64,000 bases of DNA from Porodaedalea pini (taxonomy: Eukaryota > Basidiomycota > Agaricomycetes > Hymenochaetales > Hymenochaetaceae), in assembly GCA_002794775.1 (NCBI GenBank), contig NBAY01000015.1, positions 186,001 through 250,000 on the forward strand. The letters run 5' to 3'. Of the stretch, positions 45,315 to 57,536 are shown one piece after another; the stretch's first letter is position 1, and each line of letters starts with the position of its first letter. The notes beneath the pieces are model-generated. The model saw only the letters and a list, made by a program, of their open reading frames with translations, was not told the DNA's origin and did no database searches. Made by a program: the position numbers and the translations under genes.

Positions 45315-47787
45315 ATGACTGCAGTGACAGACTGCCGACTAGGACGCTCAAACCGCACACCAGAACTCATCGGCTTCCTTTCTGCCCTAACTATCATCGT
45401 AACTGGTGTGCGTCAGGCATTCGCACTTGCTGATGGTGTTGCAAAGCTTCCTGGTACGTATATCGGCTCGATCTACATCAAAAGTGCTTCACTAATATCT
45501 GTTGGAAGTCATGGGATACAACAGTATGTGCTAAAAAAATGAGATGATACTTTCCCTGAACTGTATTCCGTTTATAAAGCATGGTACGCGTACGAGGCAA
45601 GTACAATGAACCGCGAGTTCCCATGTTCTTTGACGATAACTTGATTCAGTGCAACATCGATCAAGACCTGATAATCACAACAGCAAAGCTTATGAAATCT
45701 CTCGGCCTTCAGGTTCGTCACTCTTTCTGCCACAACCCTAAAACTCAGATTTGATACTAATCTGAAATCAAGGATGCCGGATATTCTTTTGTGAACCTCG
45801 ATGACTGCTGGGCAGAGAAAAATCGCAGCGAATCGGGAGATCTTGTCCCTGGTGCGTAGTGTGCATAAAGCTAATTAAGGAACTGACCTGTTTCTGTCTT
45901 TTTGCAGACAGAATTCGCTTCAGCTCTGGCATGAACTCGCTGACAGATCAAGTCCACTCGCTAGGTTTGTAAGTCAAATTTGAGTCTCACTCTTGTATTC
46001 CTGTCTCAGACGATCATCCTTTACGCAGTAATACAGGTATAGTGAGTATCACTCGTTCCAGAAAAAGGCAGCCCTCCTCGATACACTGAATTATGTATCT
46101 AGTATTCAGACTCCGGATGGTTTACATGCGCCGGATATCCGGGCTCGTTCGAGAATGAGGCTCGCGATGCGAAGACCTTTCAAGATTGGGGATTTGACTT
46201 TTTGAAGTGCGTTTTTGCGTATCATGCATCGATTATTAGACTCAAACTACTTGATTAACAAGATATGATAACTGTGCAAGTAAATACCAGCGTATTTTGG
46301 CATTTCTCTGATGAGAAGTAAGCTGATATTTCACTCCGTAGTTCCATACGATGACATCCTTCGTCAGAACACGATGGGAAGTAAGTTATCCTCTTTACAT
46401 TTTCTCATTATATTTTAACTGAATTGGCTTTCTGTAGAATATGAGCGCATGGCAGACGCAATTGCAAACCTCGCCAAAGCATCAGGCAAAACGCCTCTGA
46501 TTTTCAACCTCTGTGAGTGGGGATGGGTAAGTCAGTCCGATACATTTATTTTGAGGACAATATTAATCTGTCGAACGGTTTTCCTTGCGTACTTCTAGAG
46601 TCAAGTATGGATTTGGGGCAAGCAATTTGGACAGAGCTGGCGTACGGTAAATGGCGCAAACAACTTGTCCAATTTAATTGCTTTACAATAATCATTACTA
46701 GGTAAATGACATTGGCCCAACTTGGCCGTTGTTAACCAATACCATCAACTTGTGCGTTTCGACGATGAATTCCGACGGTCATTTCGGAACTGAGAGCTCC
46801 CCTGATCTACAGCAACTCGTTCATCACAATGGCGACTGACTTTTACGGGCATAATGATCTTGACTATGTGCGTCTTTTTCCTGCGTCAACCGCTCATATT
46901 TTGCTGACCTACTTTCTCCAGCTTCAAATGTATGTTTTCAATCCTGGATGCAATGCACGTCAACCCAAACTAACCGTAAATGTTTCTTTCTCAGTGGGAA
47001 TGGTGGTTTGACTTTCGATGAATCAAAGTCACATTTTACTGCCTGGGCTCTGATGAAGTCACCGCTCTTCATCAGCACGAATGTACGCGTCTCCTTTTGA
47101 TTTATACTCCCGACTTAAGAAAAGGACTGTCTTCCAGCTGTCTGCACTGGAACCAGACCTCCTTCAAATCATGAAGAATGAAGAGATCATCGCTATCAAC
47201 CAGGATCCCATCATCGGGACGAGTATCTCGCCGTTCCGCTGGGGTGTAAACGTGAATTATTATTTGACTCTCTCAGATTATTGTGCCTTGCGTATGAAGA
47301 TATTTTTTCAGGCGGACTGGACAAGTGATCCTTTAAATCCGGCAGGATACTGGAGTGGGCCAACGCAAAATGGCACTGTGGTTATGCTCGTGAGTGTCGA
47401 AGGCTTGACTGCGAGCCAGTGTGCTCGGTTAATAGTTTTCATTCTGTAGTTGAACACACTCAATCAGTCAACCGACATGTTCTTCAACCTCACGGAATCG
47501 CCATGGATCCGTGCCGGAAGGCAGTACTCTGTTCGCGTGAGTTCGGAGTGCCTTCTATTTCTGTTATGTGTTGGCTAATAGGACAAAATCTTCGACGCGT
47601 GCAGGACCTCTGGTCCCACACAGACAATGGAACAGCGGTTCGAAACTTCACTGCGTCGGGCGTTCCTGCACATGGTGTAGTCGCGCTGTTGCTTATGGAT
47701 GCCGGAGACGAGCCTGCAGGGCTCGAGCCAAAGTGTGCTGTCTGGTTCCAATGCACCGACCAGAATGGAACCAGCGTTGGTGGCTAA
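45315..47787 (+). CDS. Secreted alpha-galactosidase, GH27 (copy B)
   Basis: Same enzyme family as copy A. I chose ATG 45315 because the first exon then equals copy A in length (47 residues to LPG) with a hydrophobic core [16 protein letters not shown] 15-nt microexon (45509-45523) and a 13-nt microexon (46029-46041) splice in frame. One intron (about 45600-45651) starts GCAAGT, a GC-AG intron. Motifs: [52 protein letters not shown] (nucleophile), [12 protein letters not shown] (acid/base Asp), [42 protein letters not shown]-terminal beta domain to the TAA at 47785. No frame break found. Confidence 0.86.
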
Positions 47788-48034
47788 CTTGTACAAGTAT
47801 ATAGAGATGAACACGGTTGTAAAGATGTTGCAGTCTAGGAACTTGCTATTGTCAAGTGTACAGTATGCATATAGGTTGGACCAAGATACTCTGTATTGTG
47901 GAAGGCCGGGCGACAGATTCTCGACTTGTTCAAGGCCAGAAATCCCCACTCGTAGTCGCTCCAATTATGAAATAATAGAGGGAGTAGTCTCCAAAATTTG
48001 CCGATAATCTTATTCTGAACTCTTCTCCTACCGG

Positions 48035-49736
48035 TTAATCATAGATCGCTACGCAGAGCTCTCCTACATAACCTGACCATAGGTACGTCGAGCTCCGAGC
48101 GTCGATGGTAACCCTTCTGACAGCATCCGCTTCGTCCCCCAGTCCGTCCTCGTCCTCAAAGGGAACCGCTATCGGGAGGAAGCATGAGCTACTACCAAGA
48201 CTCTCGCTAGAACCCTCTTCAACGGTAAAAAGTGCAGCATCTACCATCGGAAGACAAAATTCGAAGAACCGCGACGTACCGGCACTGTCAAAGCAGCGCA
48301 CAAGCATGTACCTACTCTGAGATAGAAGATAGTAGTCGATTCTGACGCAATCAGCGGGAACCGGGAGGTAACCATGGGAAAACCGTTCGAGAATGATATC
48401 CATCTCGAATGTGTTCCTATTAGTGGCCTGAGGAAGGTCTTTCATGGACCCGACAGCGTAGGCCCAAAAGTTGTACTCGAACCTTCCTGCCTGCGAGCTT
48501 CCCAACATCTCCACCATTGTCACGCGAACGCTTTCGTAACTATTCTGATCTTTGCCTTGCTCATCCAAAGCTTGGACATCGAGACAAATATTGGCAGGAG
48601 ACGTTGCATTCAGCGGGATTTTGGATGAGGGCAGGCCGTCGAGGAGAACACTGGCGCCTTGAGTGTCTGCCCACAGCTGTTTGAGGTTGGCAATGACGAG
48701 AACCACGCTGCTGAATTCTCCTTCGGTATATTCAACATAAACGAGATAGTCGAGAGTCAGGTGGAGTTGCAAAATGAGAGAGTTCTAAGGCATCCTTGAC
48801 GTGAGAAACTTGAAGATTGAGGGAAGAAACGCATAAAGGAAAGTACATACACTTTTCAACTTCGAGAATTTTTTCTCTTCCCAGCCCCAAAGTAAAGCGT
48901 TCGTCCCGGAGTCGTCGAATACCAACACATTCTTTCCAACAAGCTGCGTTGTCGACTTCCCGGTAGCACATTGTGTGATACAGTCAAATTTGATGCGTAT
49001 GCCTGCGAGGACTCCTGCATTCCATGTCACTGGGCACACGTGAAAGATCTCCAGAAATTCTATCGACATCTCATGAACAAGCTTCTCTGTCACATTATAG
49101 AATGAGTACTCACCAGATCCTTCATCGTTTACCAGCTGGATCGCCAAGTTCACCTTTCCGTCTTGCTTCTCATCGACAGCCAAGCCGACGACGCACCAAT
49201 TCTCCTGCGGGTCCATGTAATACGTAGTGGCGCGGGTGTAAATATCCCTCAAGTTCCGTTCGAAACCAAACTCGAAGATGCATAAGGGACTGCGACATGT
49301 GAGAACGTCGAAACATAGTACGTTTGTGCCGCTTCCTTGAATGAAAAGGTACCGTCCATCATGCACGAACTTGCCCATTGTCAGGAAGGCAAGTGGAGCG
49401 TAGACCGAAGTAACGTCGAGCTCAACGCGCCAGGAAGGAAAGACTGAGTCATCAGTCTCACTGGTAAAGGTTCTGGGTATGGAGAGCGTAAACAACTCCT
49501 GTGTAAAAATGGGACGGACAACATCGCGATGGGCGACGAGAACTGTCAGTGCCAGAAAAAAAAAACTGGTTAATGGCTAGGCAGACCTCTGAGTCATTTC
49601 CTTCTTCTGGTCGACGCTGGATAAGCTCGAGAAAACTGTGAGAGGGCGAGGATGAGGATGAGATGCCCGCCGACTGCGTCTCGGCGTGCCGCTTGTCGTC
49701 AGGCTGCAGTGGCGCTCTATAATCCGAATCTGCCAT
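48035..49736 (-). CDS. Unrecognised protein, three or more exons
   Basis: Not recognised. ATG 49736 (MADSDYRAPLQPDDKRH), Ser-rich start, then a long middle exon (49495 to about 48850) with many short beta-like blocks (GKFVHDGRYLFIQGSG, NWCVVGLAVDEKQ, KNVLVFDDSGTNALLWGW) and a final exon 48782-48035 (LQLHLTLDYLVYVEYTEG, PADCVRIDYYLLSQSRYML, SSTYLWSGYVGELCVAIYD). The repeated beta-strand pattern suggests a propeller-type fold, which is inference only. The intron from about 48850 to 48786 (GTATGT...TTAG) keeps phase. The first junction (near 49,590-49,550) includes a run of T and is unresolved by one base. Looks like a live gene. Confidence 0.6.
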
Positions 49737-51867
49737 TTCGTCAGAGGAAAATGGAGAGACACTACGAGCCAGAGGGGAGTGGTGAGGCGTAAAACCGGGG
49801 CCTGGGGCGCCGGATGCATGCGAAAAGGGGGGGCGCCTAGAGGCGGAGTTAGAAAAAAAAAGCACACAACGCGGATCCGAATGAATAAAAAGACCCAGAT
49901 GATGCCGTTACATCAAACCCAAAGGTTAAGCTGCACTCAGTGGTTGGCTGTGCTTGACGTCTGTGACAAGCATGGAGTATGCTATAACTGATGGGCGTGC
50001 ATTTGAGAGTTCTGTTGTGCCCGGTTGGAGGATGCTTACTGAATTCGACTGAGCGGTGTTTAGAACTAAGACTTTCTAGCTAGGTGACGGAGTATTCCTA
50101 TTACTGCATGGGAATTGCCCAAAGATCAGAGCTAGATTTAATTCATGCCACCCCATGCACATCTTTGGGGGAAAGGTGGATGAAGACGACCAACACTGGG
50201 TGGAACATATTTGTATCCGTGAGAACGAAATGTAAATTTCTCACACATTCAAACCTTATAATACTTCTTACATTCACGGTTGCCACGGTTGCCATAAGCC
50301 GCAGGATTCTCAATATTAGTCTCGTCGTCTGCGGTACATCTCCTCCGCTCAGGTGGACGGTATGTCCCTTAGAACTTCATCTGTCATTGGAAGAAATGCG
50401 TGATACACGCACCAAGAGTCAGCCCAGTTCGCTATCATCCTCTCCCTGCCACGCCAACTCGTTTCAACCAGTTGCTTGGAAGCGATCCTGGTAGGACGAT
50501 CTCCCAAAAGCTGCTTGCTAATACTATAACCATCAGCTCCTCGGCATTTATTGAAAGACGCTTTGGACCAGTATCCGCGTCCAGTCCGGAAGTCCTGTGT
50601 CTCTGCCTAGCACTTCAAGATAAGAATGCGGAAATTCCCCCTTCAGATATGCGATATCTCCTTGCCGCCACCCAATTCGACAAAGTCACAGCTGATCTTG
50701 GCCATCCTCTGCTTCATGTGTCAAAAAAAGGATCGCAAAGAATACCCTCAGATCTCAAGCACCTTCCTCGCCAATGTATTCCAGAAGCGTTGCTGTTCGA
50801 GCACAATCGTCTCCAAGCACACTAGTACTGCTAGGCCCGTCTCAGTGTGGGATCTGCGTCCGAGACGGTCTCATATTTTCCTCTTTCCTCTCCTGGCCCG
50901 ACCCGAAATTTGAATGTCCTCCTGACTGCCTGCACCTGCAAGATCATTAATAGGTTCGACTTGAAGTAGAACAAGGGCTTCCTGGGGCCGCTCAGGCACA
51001 AGATGATTTGGGTGACTTACAGATAATATCGGGCTCAGAAGAGGCCAGTAAGCTAAGAGGATCAACAGACAAAGGAATACCAGACAAAGCAAAAGAGAGA
51101 CACCTAAGATGCGTAGGCAGCGATGCCCTTGTATGGGATACCAACATCTGAGAGAGCTTTTATTTGTCACGAGCCAGAAATTTTCCATTTAGACTGAGGC
51201 AAGGGTATATCGGACGAAAGTCCCGTCGAGATTTCTGTATCGAGACTCAGAGCTTCAATATCTGTTTTCGCTACGAAAAATGTTATGCTGTAAGTGAAAG
51301 CAGTATACATGGCACAGATGTGCGAAAGACATTCGGCGAAGTTGCCTAACTAGATGAATTGCCCGGACCGGAGTGAGGAGCAGCCACCGAGCACGTGATA
51401 GCTTACTGAAAAGTTGAACTTTCGAATCTACTTCCGTCGACTACTGTATCCTTGTCTTCTATCACGATGCCGTTCGCTTCGTCATTTAATAAGCCGGCGC
51501 TGACGAGGAGGTATGGTTAGCCGATCTTAGCTGACGAATTCAGTTGTATATTACTACAGGAGGCTTACCGGTATAGCAAATTTCTCGCAAGAGGACTTCT
51601 CTTGGCTCCACGAGGGCCATATGCTCAATCTTTCTTCGAGGTCGCTCTACCCAATACCAAAGATAGAGAAAAAGGACACATCGCTCAACTGTGAGGATTG
51701 ATACATCATGTCTCTCGGACTCTCTTCGAAAAAGTGCATAGTAATGTGTCAATCATGCTTCACTCACAGATCGGAGATAGCGGCTTCGTCAACAGCTGGG
51801 AAGTATAAATTGCCAGTTGGGATAGAGGATGGCTCTCACTTCAGTTTGCTTCCACTAACTCTATCGA
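49737..51867. other. Intergenic, no secure gene
   Basis: Short frames only. A minus-strand frame at 50871-51188 has one hydrophobic stretch (GVSLLLCLVFLCLLILLAYW) that could be a membrane segment, but no start context or splice support. The plus strand near 50,300-50,900 is Ser-rich and broken. No repeats or TE ends recognised. Confidence 0.35.
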
Positions 51868-53090
51868 AAATGATTTCGATCACCCATGGGCTTCACAGCA
51901 CAACTTTTACCCAACCCACACTTGATGGATCTCTCTGTCTCTCCGACCTCTTCGACTGGCAGGGTTCTGAATCTGCGAAGCATCCTCTATTCGTCTTCGA
52001 AGATACACCAGGCTCGCCGAGGAAGATTCTCTGGGTAGAAGGCATCCAGAACATCCGCCATACAACGGAGTATATCCGTCGCGCTGTCGAGGAAGGTGCC
52101 GACACAGCGAAAAAGCCAATGATCTCCATACTCGCTGCTTCCGGTTATTGATACATCGTGCTTCGCACTCACTTCTGAATTTTGATCGCCCAGACACCGT
52201 CGCCTTTGCAATTTTCCTTGCTGGAACGATTCGTTCAGGCTGGACAATTTTCCCTATTTCAATACGTAACAGTGTACCCGCTGTTGCTGCGCTGCTTTCG
52301 CAAATGGGTGCCACCCATATTTTTGTCTCGGGAGAGAATCACAACCAAGGCCTTGTGACTGCTGCACTGAAGGAGGCTCCGGGCGGCTCTCCCGTGGTAA
52401 AGTACAACATGCCGGTTTTCGAAGACCTTTACCTGTCGGTCGGAGTTGATCTGAACTTCGTTTCTTCTCCTTTGCCCGAAGTCGATATCGACGGAACCGC
52501 AGTGGTTACTCATTCATCTGGTATGCTTATATGCTTATGAATCTGTCCTATTCATGACCTACAAGCCATTTTGTAGGGTCTATGGCATTCCCGAAGCCTA
52601 TATATTTGACGCAAAAGGCACTAATTTCGGTAATGGAAGCGACATGTGTGCAATTCCTTTCTACTTCTGCCGCCCTCTTATAAGAAGCCTGATTTGTCAG
52701 GCCATGGTGAGGTCGACTGAACCGGCAGTGTTTTCGCATTCCATAGGATGCCCATGTTCCATGCTATGGGGCTTATGTCCGTCACTTTTTCCTTGCGTTT
52801 CTGAGGTCTTTTTATCTGCCTCACTTTCTCTGAATATTTATCCCATTAGATTGGATGCGGCATCGTTGTTTCTGCTTTCGAACCGCAGGGCCCCACTATC
52901 GTTCCGAACCCAGACAACGTCTTTCAACAGGCTCTTGTGACCAAATGCGATTTTATGTTCACTACACCCACGTTCATTGAGGTATTACCTTCTTTCTATT
53001 CTTCGCGCCTTTCTGAAATTGACATTGTCATCAAACGTGGGCGCAATCCGAAAGCATCGTTGAAAGTCTAACAAAAATGAAGGGAATTGT
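51868..53090 (+). pseudogene. Adenylate-forming (acetyl-CoA synthetase-like) enzyme, N-terminal half only
   Basis: Fragment of a fungal AMP-binding enzyme of the NRPS-like/acyl-CoA synthetase class. ATG 51868 (MISITHGLHSTTFTQP); recognisable blocks LDGSLCLSDLFDWQ, KPMISILAASDTVAFA, GWTIFPISIRNSVPAVAAL, the phosphate-loop THSSGSMAFPKPIYLT, HRMPMFHAMGLM, PTIVPNPDNVFQQALV, MFTTPTFIE, WAQSESIVESLTKMKGI. It stops there: the second half with the adenylate-closing motifs is absent. An in-frame TGA near 52,720 (GEVD, stop, TGSVFAFHRMP) is CGA-compatible. Introns at 52,149 and 52,521 are preserved, so this is a genomic, not a retro-copied, fragment. Confidence 0.78.
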
Positions 53091-53232
53091 ACGCATTCCC
53101 TTACTCAAGATATACATAGTTCTACGTCTGATGTGTCTGCCTTTTTAGCTTTATATTTGCACAGTTTCGCTGGTTACTGCCTATACGCACTCTTGTCGGT
53201 CTACCACAGTCGATTCCAGCTTATGATAGGCA

Positions 53233-54375
53233 ATGTCAGCAGCGAAGGCAACACAAATGCTTGCAGAGGCGCAGGCCGTGCATTCAAAAGACCCAAAGCG
53301 TGCCGATGACCTGTACCGCCGCATCCTCAAGACGAGCGCACAAGCGCAGGATTCGCAGTCGGAGCGAGAGAGCAATCTACGGGATCAGGAGTCTGCTCTC
53401 ACAAGACTTGGCGAACTCTATCGTGATAACAAGTGCGTTACTATTGCACCTGCTGCTTAGATTTCTGGGTCAAGTACAGAAGATAGAGATGCAAATGGCC
53501 TTGCACAGGTGATCGTCCTCTCGCATTCTTTTATGCCGTCGACCGTAAAAGGAAAGACGGCGAAGCTCAGTAAGAAGGTTTGTCATAGTCCCACAGAATA
53601 TCCGGCTGACCTGTGCTGCAGTACGAACATTGCTTGATTTCTTCGCTCCCATTTCCGACTCGAATACCACGCTCATGGACGTACTGCACGAGAACATAGA
53701 GTGGGCACGCACAGAAAAACGCATATTCTTAAAACACAGCCTAGAGACGCGGTTGGTTGGGATGTGCGTTTACTATTCTGCTGTGTACATTTAGACTTGC
53801 GCACTGATTCCTTTCTGAGGACAGACAATTAGAGACACATTCATACAAAGCCGCATTGGCTTTAATTGAAACATTGCTGACAGAGCTCAAGCTGTTAGAC
53901 GACAAACTGGTGCTGACTGAGGTGCATCTGCTGGAAAGTCGTGTATACTGGGCAACTGGCAACATGCCGAAAAGCAAGGTCTGCACCCATTCTCGCTATA
54001 TGTGGCGAGACCTTTTGTTCTAACAGTATGGATCCTATAGGCTGCTTTGACTTCAGCACGTACGGCCGCCAACTCGATATACTGCCCGCCACATCTTGAG
54101 AAAACACTGCGGGATTATCAGGACGGTCCGCTTTTCCCTCTTTTTCTCAAATGCCGTCATCAACTGAAGTCCGGTTTCTTGTTGATTCTCTCCCGAACCT
54201 TCTAAATACAGAACTCTCATCCGATCCAATGATACGAACGCACCTCGCGGCTTTGTATGACACGCTGTCCGAACACAACCTCCTACGAATCATCGAGCCA
54301 TATTCGGTCATTGAGGTTGGTACGTTGCGCAACAGGTCGGTCAGGGGCATCAAGGTCGAGACTAAGTGAGTTATT
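53233..54375 (+). pseudogene. 26S proteasome lid subunit RPN6 fragment, internally deleted
   Basis: Corresponds to PSMD11/Rpn6, a PCI-domain lid subunit. Starts at the family's own start (MSAAKATQMLAEAQAVHS), then LYRRILKTSAQAQDSQ, RTLLDFFAPISDSNTTLMD, RTEKRIFLKHSLETRLVG, LLTELKLLDDKLVLTEVHLL, ALTSARTAANSIYCPPHL. It then jumps directly to EKTLRDYQDELSSDP and MIRTHLAALYDTLSEHNLL, RIIEPYSVIEV. Roughly 100 residues between HL and EK that the family has are missing. After VIEV the frame shifts (YVAQQVGQG is in another frame) and the gene ends. Introns retained. The functional Rpn6 gene must lie elsewhere because the subunit is essential. Confidence 0.8.
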
Positions 54376-55280
54376 CATCATAATTCCACAATTGGCCGTG
54401 GGTTTAAGCAATCCTCATGTTATCTCTGCCTCACACATGCCTTTTGCTATCCAGATCTTGACTATCATCGGCCTCTCCTTGAAATCATCATCTTCATACA
54501 CTCGCAAGTTCGAGCTCGTCGGTGACTGGACTGCGTTGAAAGTAACATTACCTAGCCCTTAAGCTTGGAACATCGAAGTCCAGCGCGTTGCTTTTGATAT
54601 CTTATTCGGTCGTAACGGCGAAAGCAGCGAAGCACAAACAGTCCAGCGCAGTCCTGCTGTTGCTTATCTATATATAGTTCTAACTATTCTTGCAGCCTTG
54701 GAATGTGGTCTATCGTTAGTTACGCAAGATTGCTTTGATGAAGAATTGACTAGTGAGTGCTTTCGACCCAATCCTTACAAGCGACTGATGCGGTACAATA
54801 CGGCTGCAGTTGCGGAAACTTCTGTTAATCACTTCTCGAGGAACTTATGGAGCTACAGTCCAATTCACCTACGTTCCATCAGTCTTCAAATCCCAGCAGA
54901 CCACTGCCTTGCTCGTTAGTGCATACTTGGCTTTCATGGTCAAGGGTGTTTCTGTCCGAGCCAAAAGGTGTGATTATGCCTGTATTTTGGAAAAGAAGAA
55001 TCATTTCGTCATGTCCTTGATGCTTGATACCGTTGGGAAGCTTGCAAAAGCAGGAGGTATGCCTGATTTCTGGCTCATTTCCTCGATCTATACTTAAGGG
55101 ATGTACTTATTTCTTAGATGTTGACTGTCTTTCAGAAAGCCGAGATTTTGTAGAATTCATAATTGTTTGGCCAGGTTCCTCCGGCGGTGGAAGGCCATGA
55201 TAGACGTCCCAGTAGCATACTGCAAGGCTTGCCCGCCAGTACCCCCGCCTAAGCACTTGGATTCGTAGTCAACAGTCCGG
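54376..55280. other. Spacer inside gene-fragment mosaic
   Basis: Possibly further captured coding pieces: 54,690-54,770 (LECGLSLVTQDCFDEELTS) and 54,850-55,070 (KSQQTTALLVSAYLAFMVKG, HFVMSLMLDTVGKLAKAGGM) look coding-like on the plus strand but I cannot assign them to a family. Confidence 0.3.
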
Positions 55281-56463
55281 ATGCGACGCAATGGAGGATG
55301 TATTATAACCGACGACCAAACGATTCGTATATGGAACAGCACTTCGCGCAACTGCATCGTGATTTTGATAGGTCACTCGCATTATATCATGTCTGCGCTC
55401 TTCCATCCCAAGGAGGACCTTGTCGTGTCGTCATCCATGGACCAGACCGTACGCGTTTGGGATATCTCTGGTCTCCGTAAGAGTACGCCGAACTCAGCTC
55501 CTGGTGGATTTGAGACCTTCGACACGTTCTCCACGGTGAAATATGTTTTGGAGGGTCACGACCGCGGCGTGAACTGGGCGGCATTCCACCCCACTCTCCC
55601 CCTCATCGTATCCTCTGTTGATGACCGTCAGATCAAGTTGTGGCGCATGAGCGACTCCAAGGCATGGGAGATGGATACTTGCCGTGGACATTTCAGCAAT
55701 GTCTCCGGCGTGCTCTTCCATCCGCATCACGAATTGATCATTTCCTGCGGTGAGGACAAAATTATCCGTGTATGGGATATGTCGAAACGCTCGCCTGTAC
55801 AGACATTCCGACGACAGCACGACCGCCTTTGTGCACTGGCAGCGCACCCGGAACTCAATCTTTTCTCCATTGGTCACGACAACGGATTGATCGTATTCGA
55901 GCTTGAGCGTGAACGCCCCTGCCTATGCTCTTCATCGCGACACGCTCTAATATGTGCGCGACAAGTACGTGCGCCAGTACGACTTCATCTCCGGCCCGGA
56001 TGTCGGTGTGCTTAGCGTGCGCAAGTTCAGCAGTCCATACATACCACCTAGGATACTGAGCTTCAACCCTGCCGAGCGCGCCGTTATGATCACGATCTCG
56101 TCGGACAACGGGCTATTTGAGCTTTCACGCCTGCCAAGGATGGCACCTGTGAGGTGCGCAACTCAGCGACAGACGGAAAGCGAGGCTCTGGTGCGAGTGC
56201 GATCTTTGTTGCACGAAATAGCTTCTCAGTCTTTTTACCAATTCTGTCCTCGCTTTACTCCACGCATACTTACAGACTCCTTTCTAGTTAATTGAAACTC
56301 GTGATCTTTCGAATTCTATCGTCAAGTTTGTAAAACCGCCAGCTTGACTCTCAGTTCTATGAGCACAGCCGTTTTGTACGACATTCAGTAGGGGAAAATA
56401 ATTGTGGAGATCACAACACCGCTGGTCAAGTACGTCGTTTGGAGTAACGATGGAACTCTTGTC
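55281..56463 (+). pseudogene. Coatomer alpha subunit (COPA) WD40 fragment
   Basis: Part of the N-terminal WD40 propeller of alpha-[110 protein letters not shown]. The first repeats are missing (sequence enters at DDQTIRIW). The frame shifts near 55,918, and a TAA follows near 55,951 before [15 protein letters not shown] and [19 protein letters not shown] last piece at about 56,405-56,462 reads EITTPLVKYVVWSNDGTLV, then joins glutaryl-CoA dehydrogenase sequence. The large C-terminal part of COPA is absent. Non-functional copy. Confidence 0.83.
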
Positions 56464-57536
56464 TCCTATGGACTCGTTGCACGCGAAGTAGAGCGGTTCG
56501 TCACATCTGCTATGAAGCGAGTTTTTAGAGCGATGGTTTGACATTTCAGCAGGGTGGACTCTGGCTATTGCTCGACCATGAGCGTTCAGTCCTCTCTCGT
56601 TATGCATCCAATCGACGCGTTCGGGTCTGATGCTCAAAAGGAGAGATACATCCCGCGAGTTGCAAAGGCTGAACTCATTGGGTGTTTCGTGCGTTTCGCC
56701 ATTTCCTTATACTCAGCTTCTGCCTGATATATGTGCACAGGACCTCACCGAACCGAACCACGGTTCCGACCCTGCTGGTATGGAGACGACCGCCGAGGAC
56801 GTCGACGGTGGATTTATTCTCAACGGATCCAAGACCTGGATCTCGAATGCACCCATTGCAGACGTCCTTCTCGTCTGGGCGTGTTGCAAGTGGGACTCGA
56901 AGATACGTGGCTTCCTTGTCGACCGCTCGCAAGCCCCAGGCGGCCACCTTTCCGGTCTCGAGACACCCGCAGTCAAGAACAAACTCGCCCTCCGCGTCTC
57001 GCTTACCGGATCAATACTCATGGATGGTGTCCACGTACCAAAGGATGCACTACTGGAGGGCACCGCTGGCCTGAAATCCGCGTTCTTCTTGCCTCAACAA
57101 TGCACGTTATGGTATCAGTTGGGATGTTATGGGTGCTCTAGAAGATTGTGTTACCCGGACACGCGAGTACGCTCTCGAGCGCAAGCAATTCAATCGACCG
57201 CTCGCTTCCTTCCAGCTCGTTCAGAAGAAACTCGTCAAAGCGTCAACAGCCTCGACGCTCGGTCTTCTCGCGTCCCTGCAAGTCGGGCGTCTCAAAGATA
57301 AAAGCATTGTAGCGCCGGAGATGGTGTCGATGGTGAAGCGAGCGAATTGTGTTGCTGCGCTGATGCATGCGAGGACGGTGCTGAATATTTTTGGGGGCAA
57401 TGCATGTACGGATGAGTATCATGTGGGGAGACATGTGGCGAATTTGCAAGTTATTAATACATATGAGGGGACTGTGGATGTGCACGCACTGATTTTGGGG
57501 AAGGCTATGACGGGCATTCAGGCATTTGAAAACTGA
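56463..57536 (+). pseudogene. Glutaryl-CoA dehydrogenase, 5'-truncated
   Basis: FAD-dependent mitochondrial acyl-CoA dehydrogenase of lysine and tryptophan breakdown. It enters at SYGLVAREVER, then [124 protein letters not shown] and the natural C-terminus at 57536. The YEGT glutamate (catalytic base in this family) is present. The N-terminal third, including any targeting peptide, is missing, and a +1 shift near 57,090 (SAF, then SCLNNARYG in another frame) breaks it. Its start is fused to COPA sequence. Confidence 0.82.

Noticed and set aside
51868..57536. A functional gene cluster (adenylate enzyme, proteasome, coatomer, dehydrogenase)
   Set aside because: All four genes are truncated or frameshifted, so they cannot form a working cluster.
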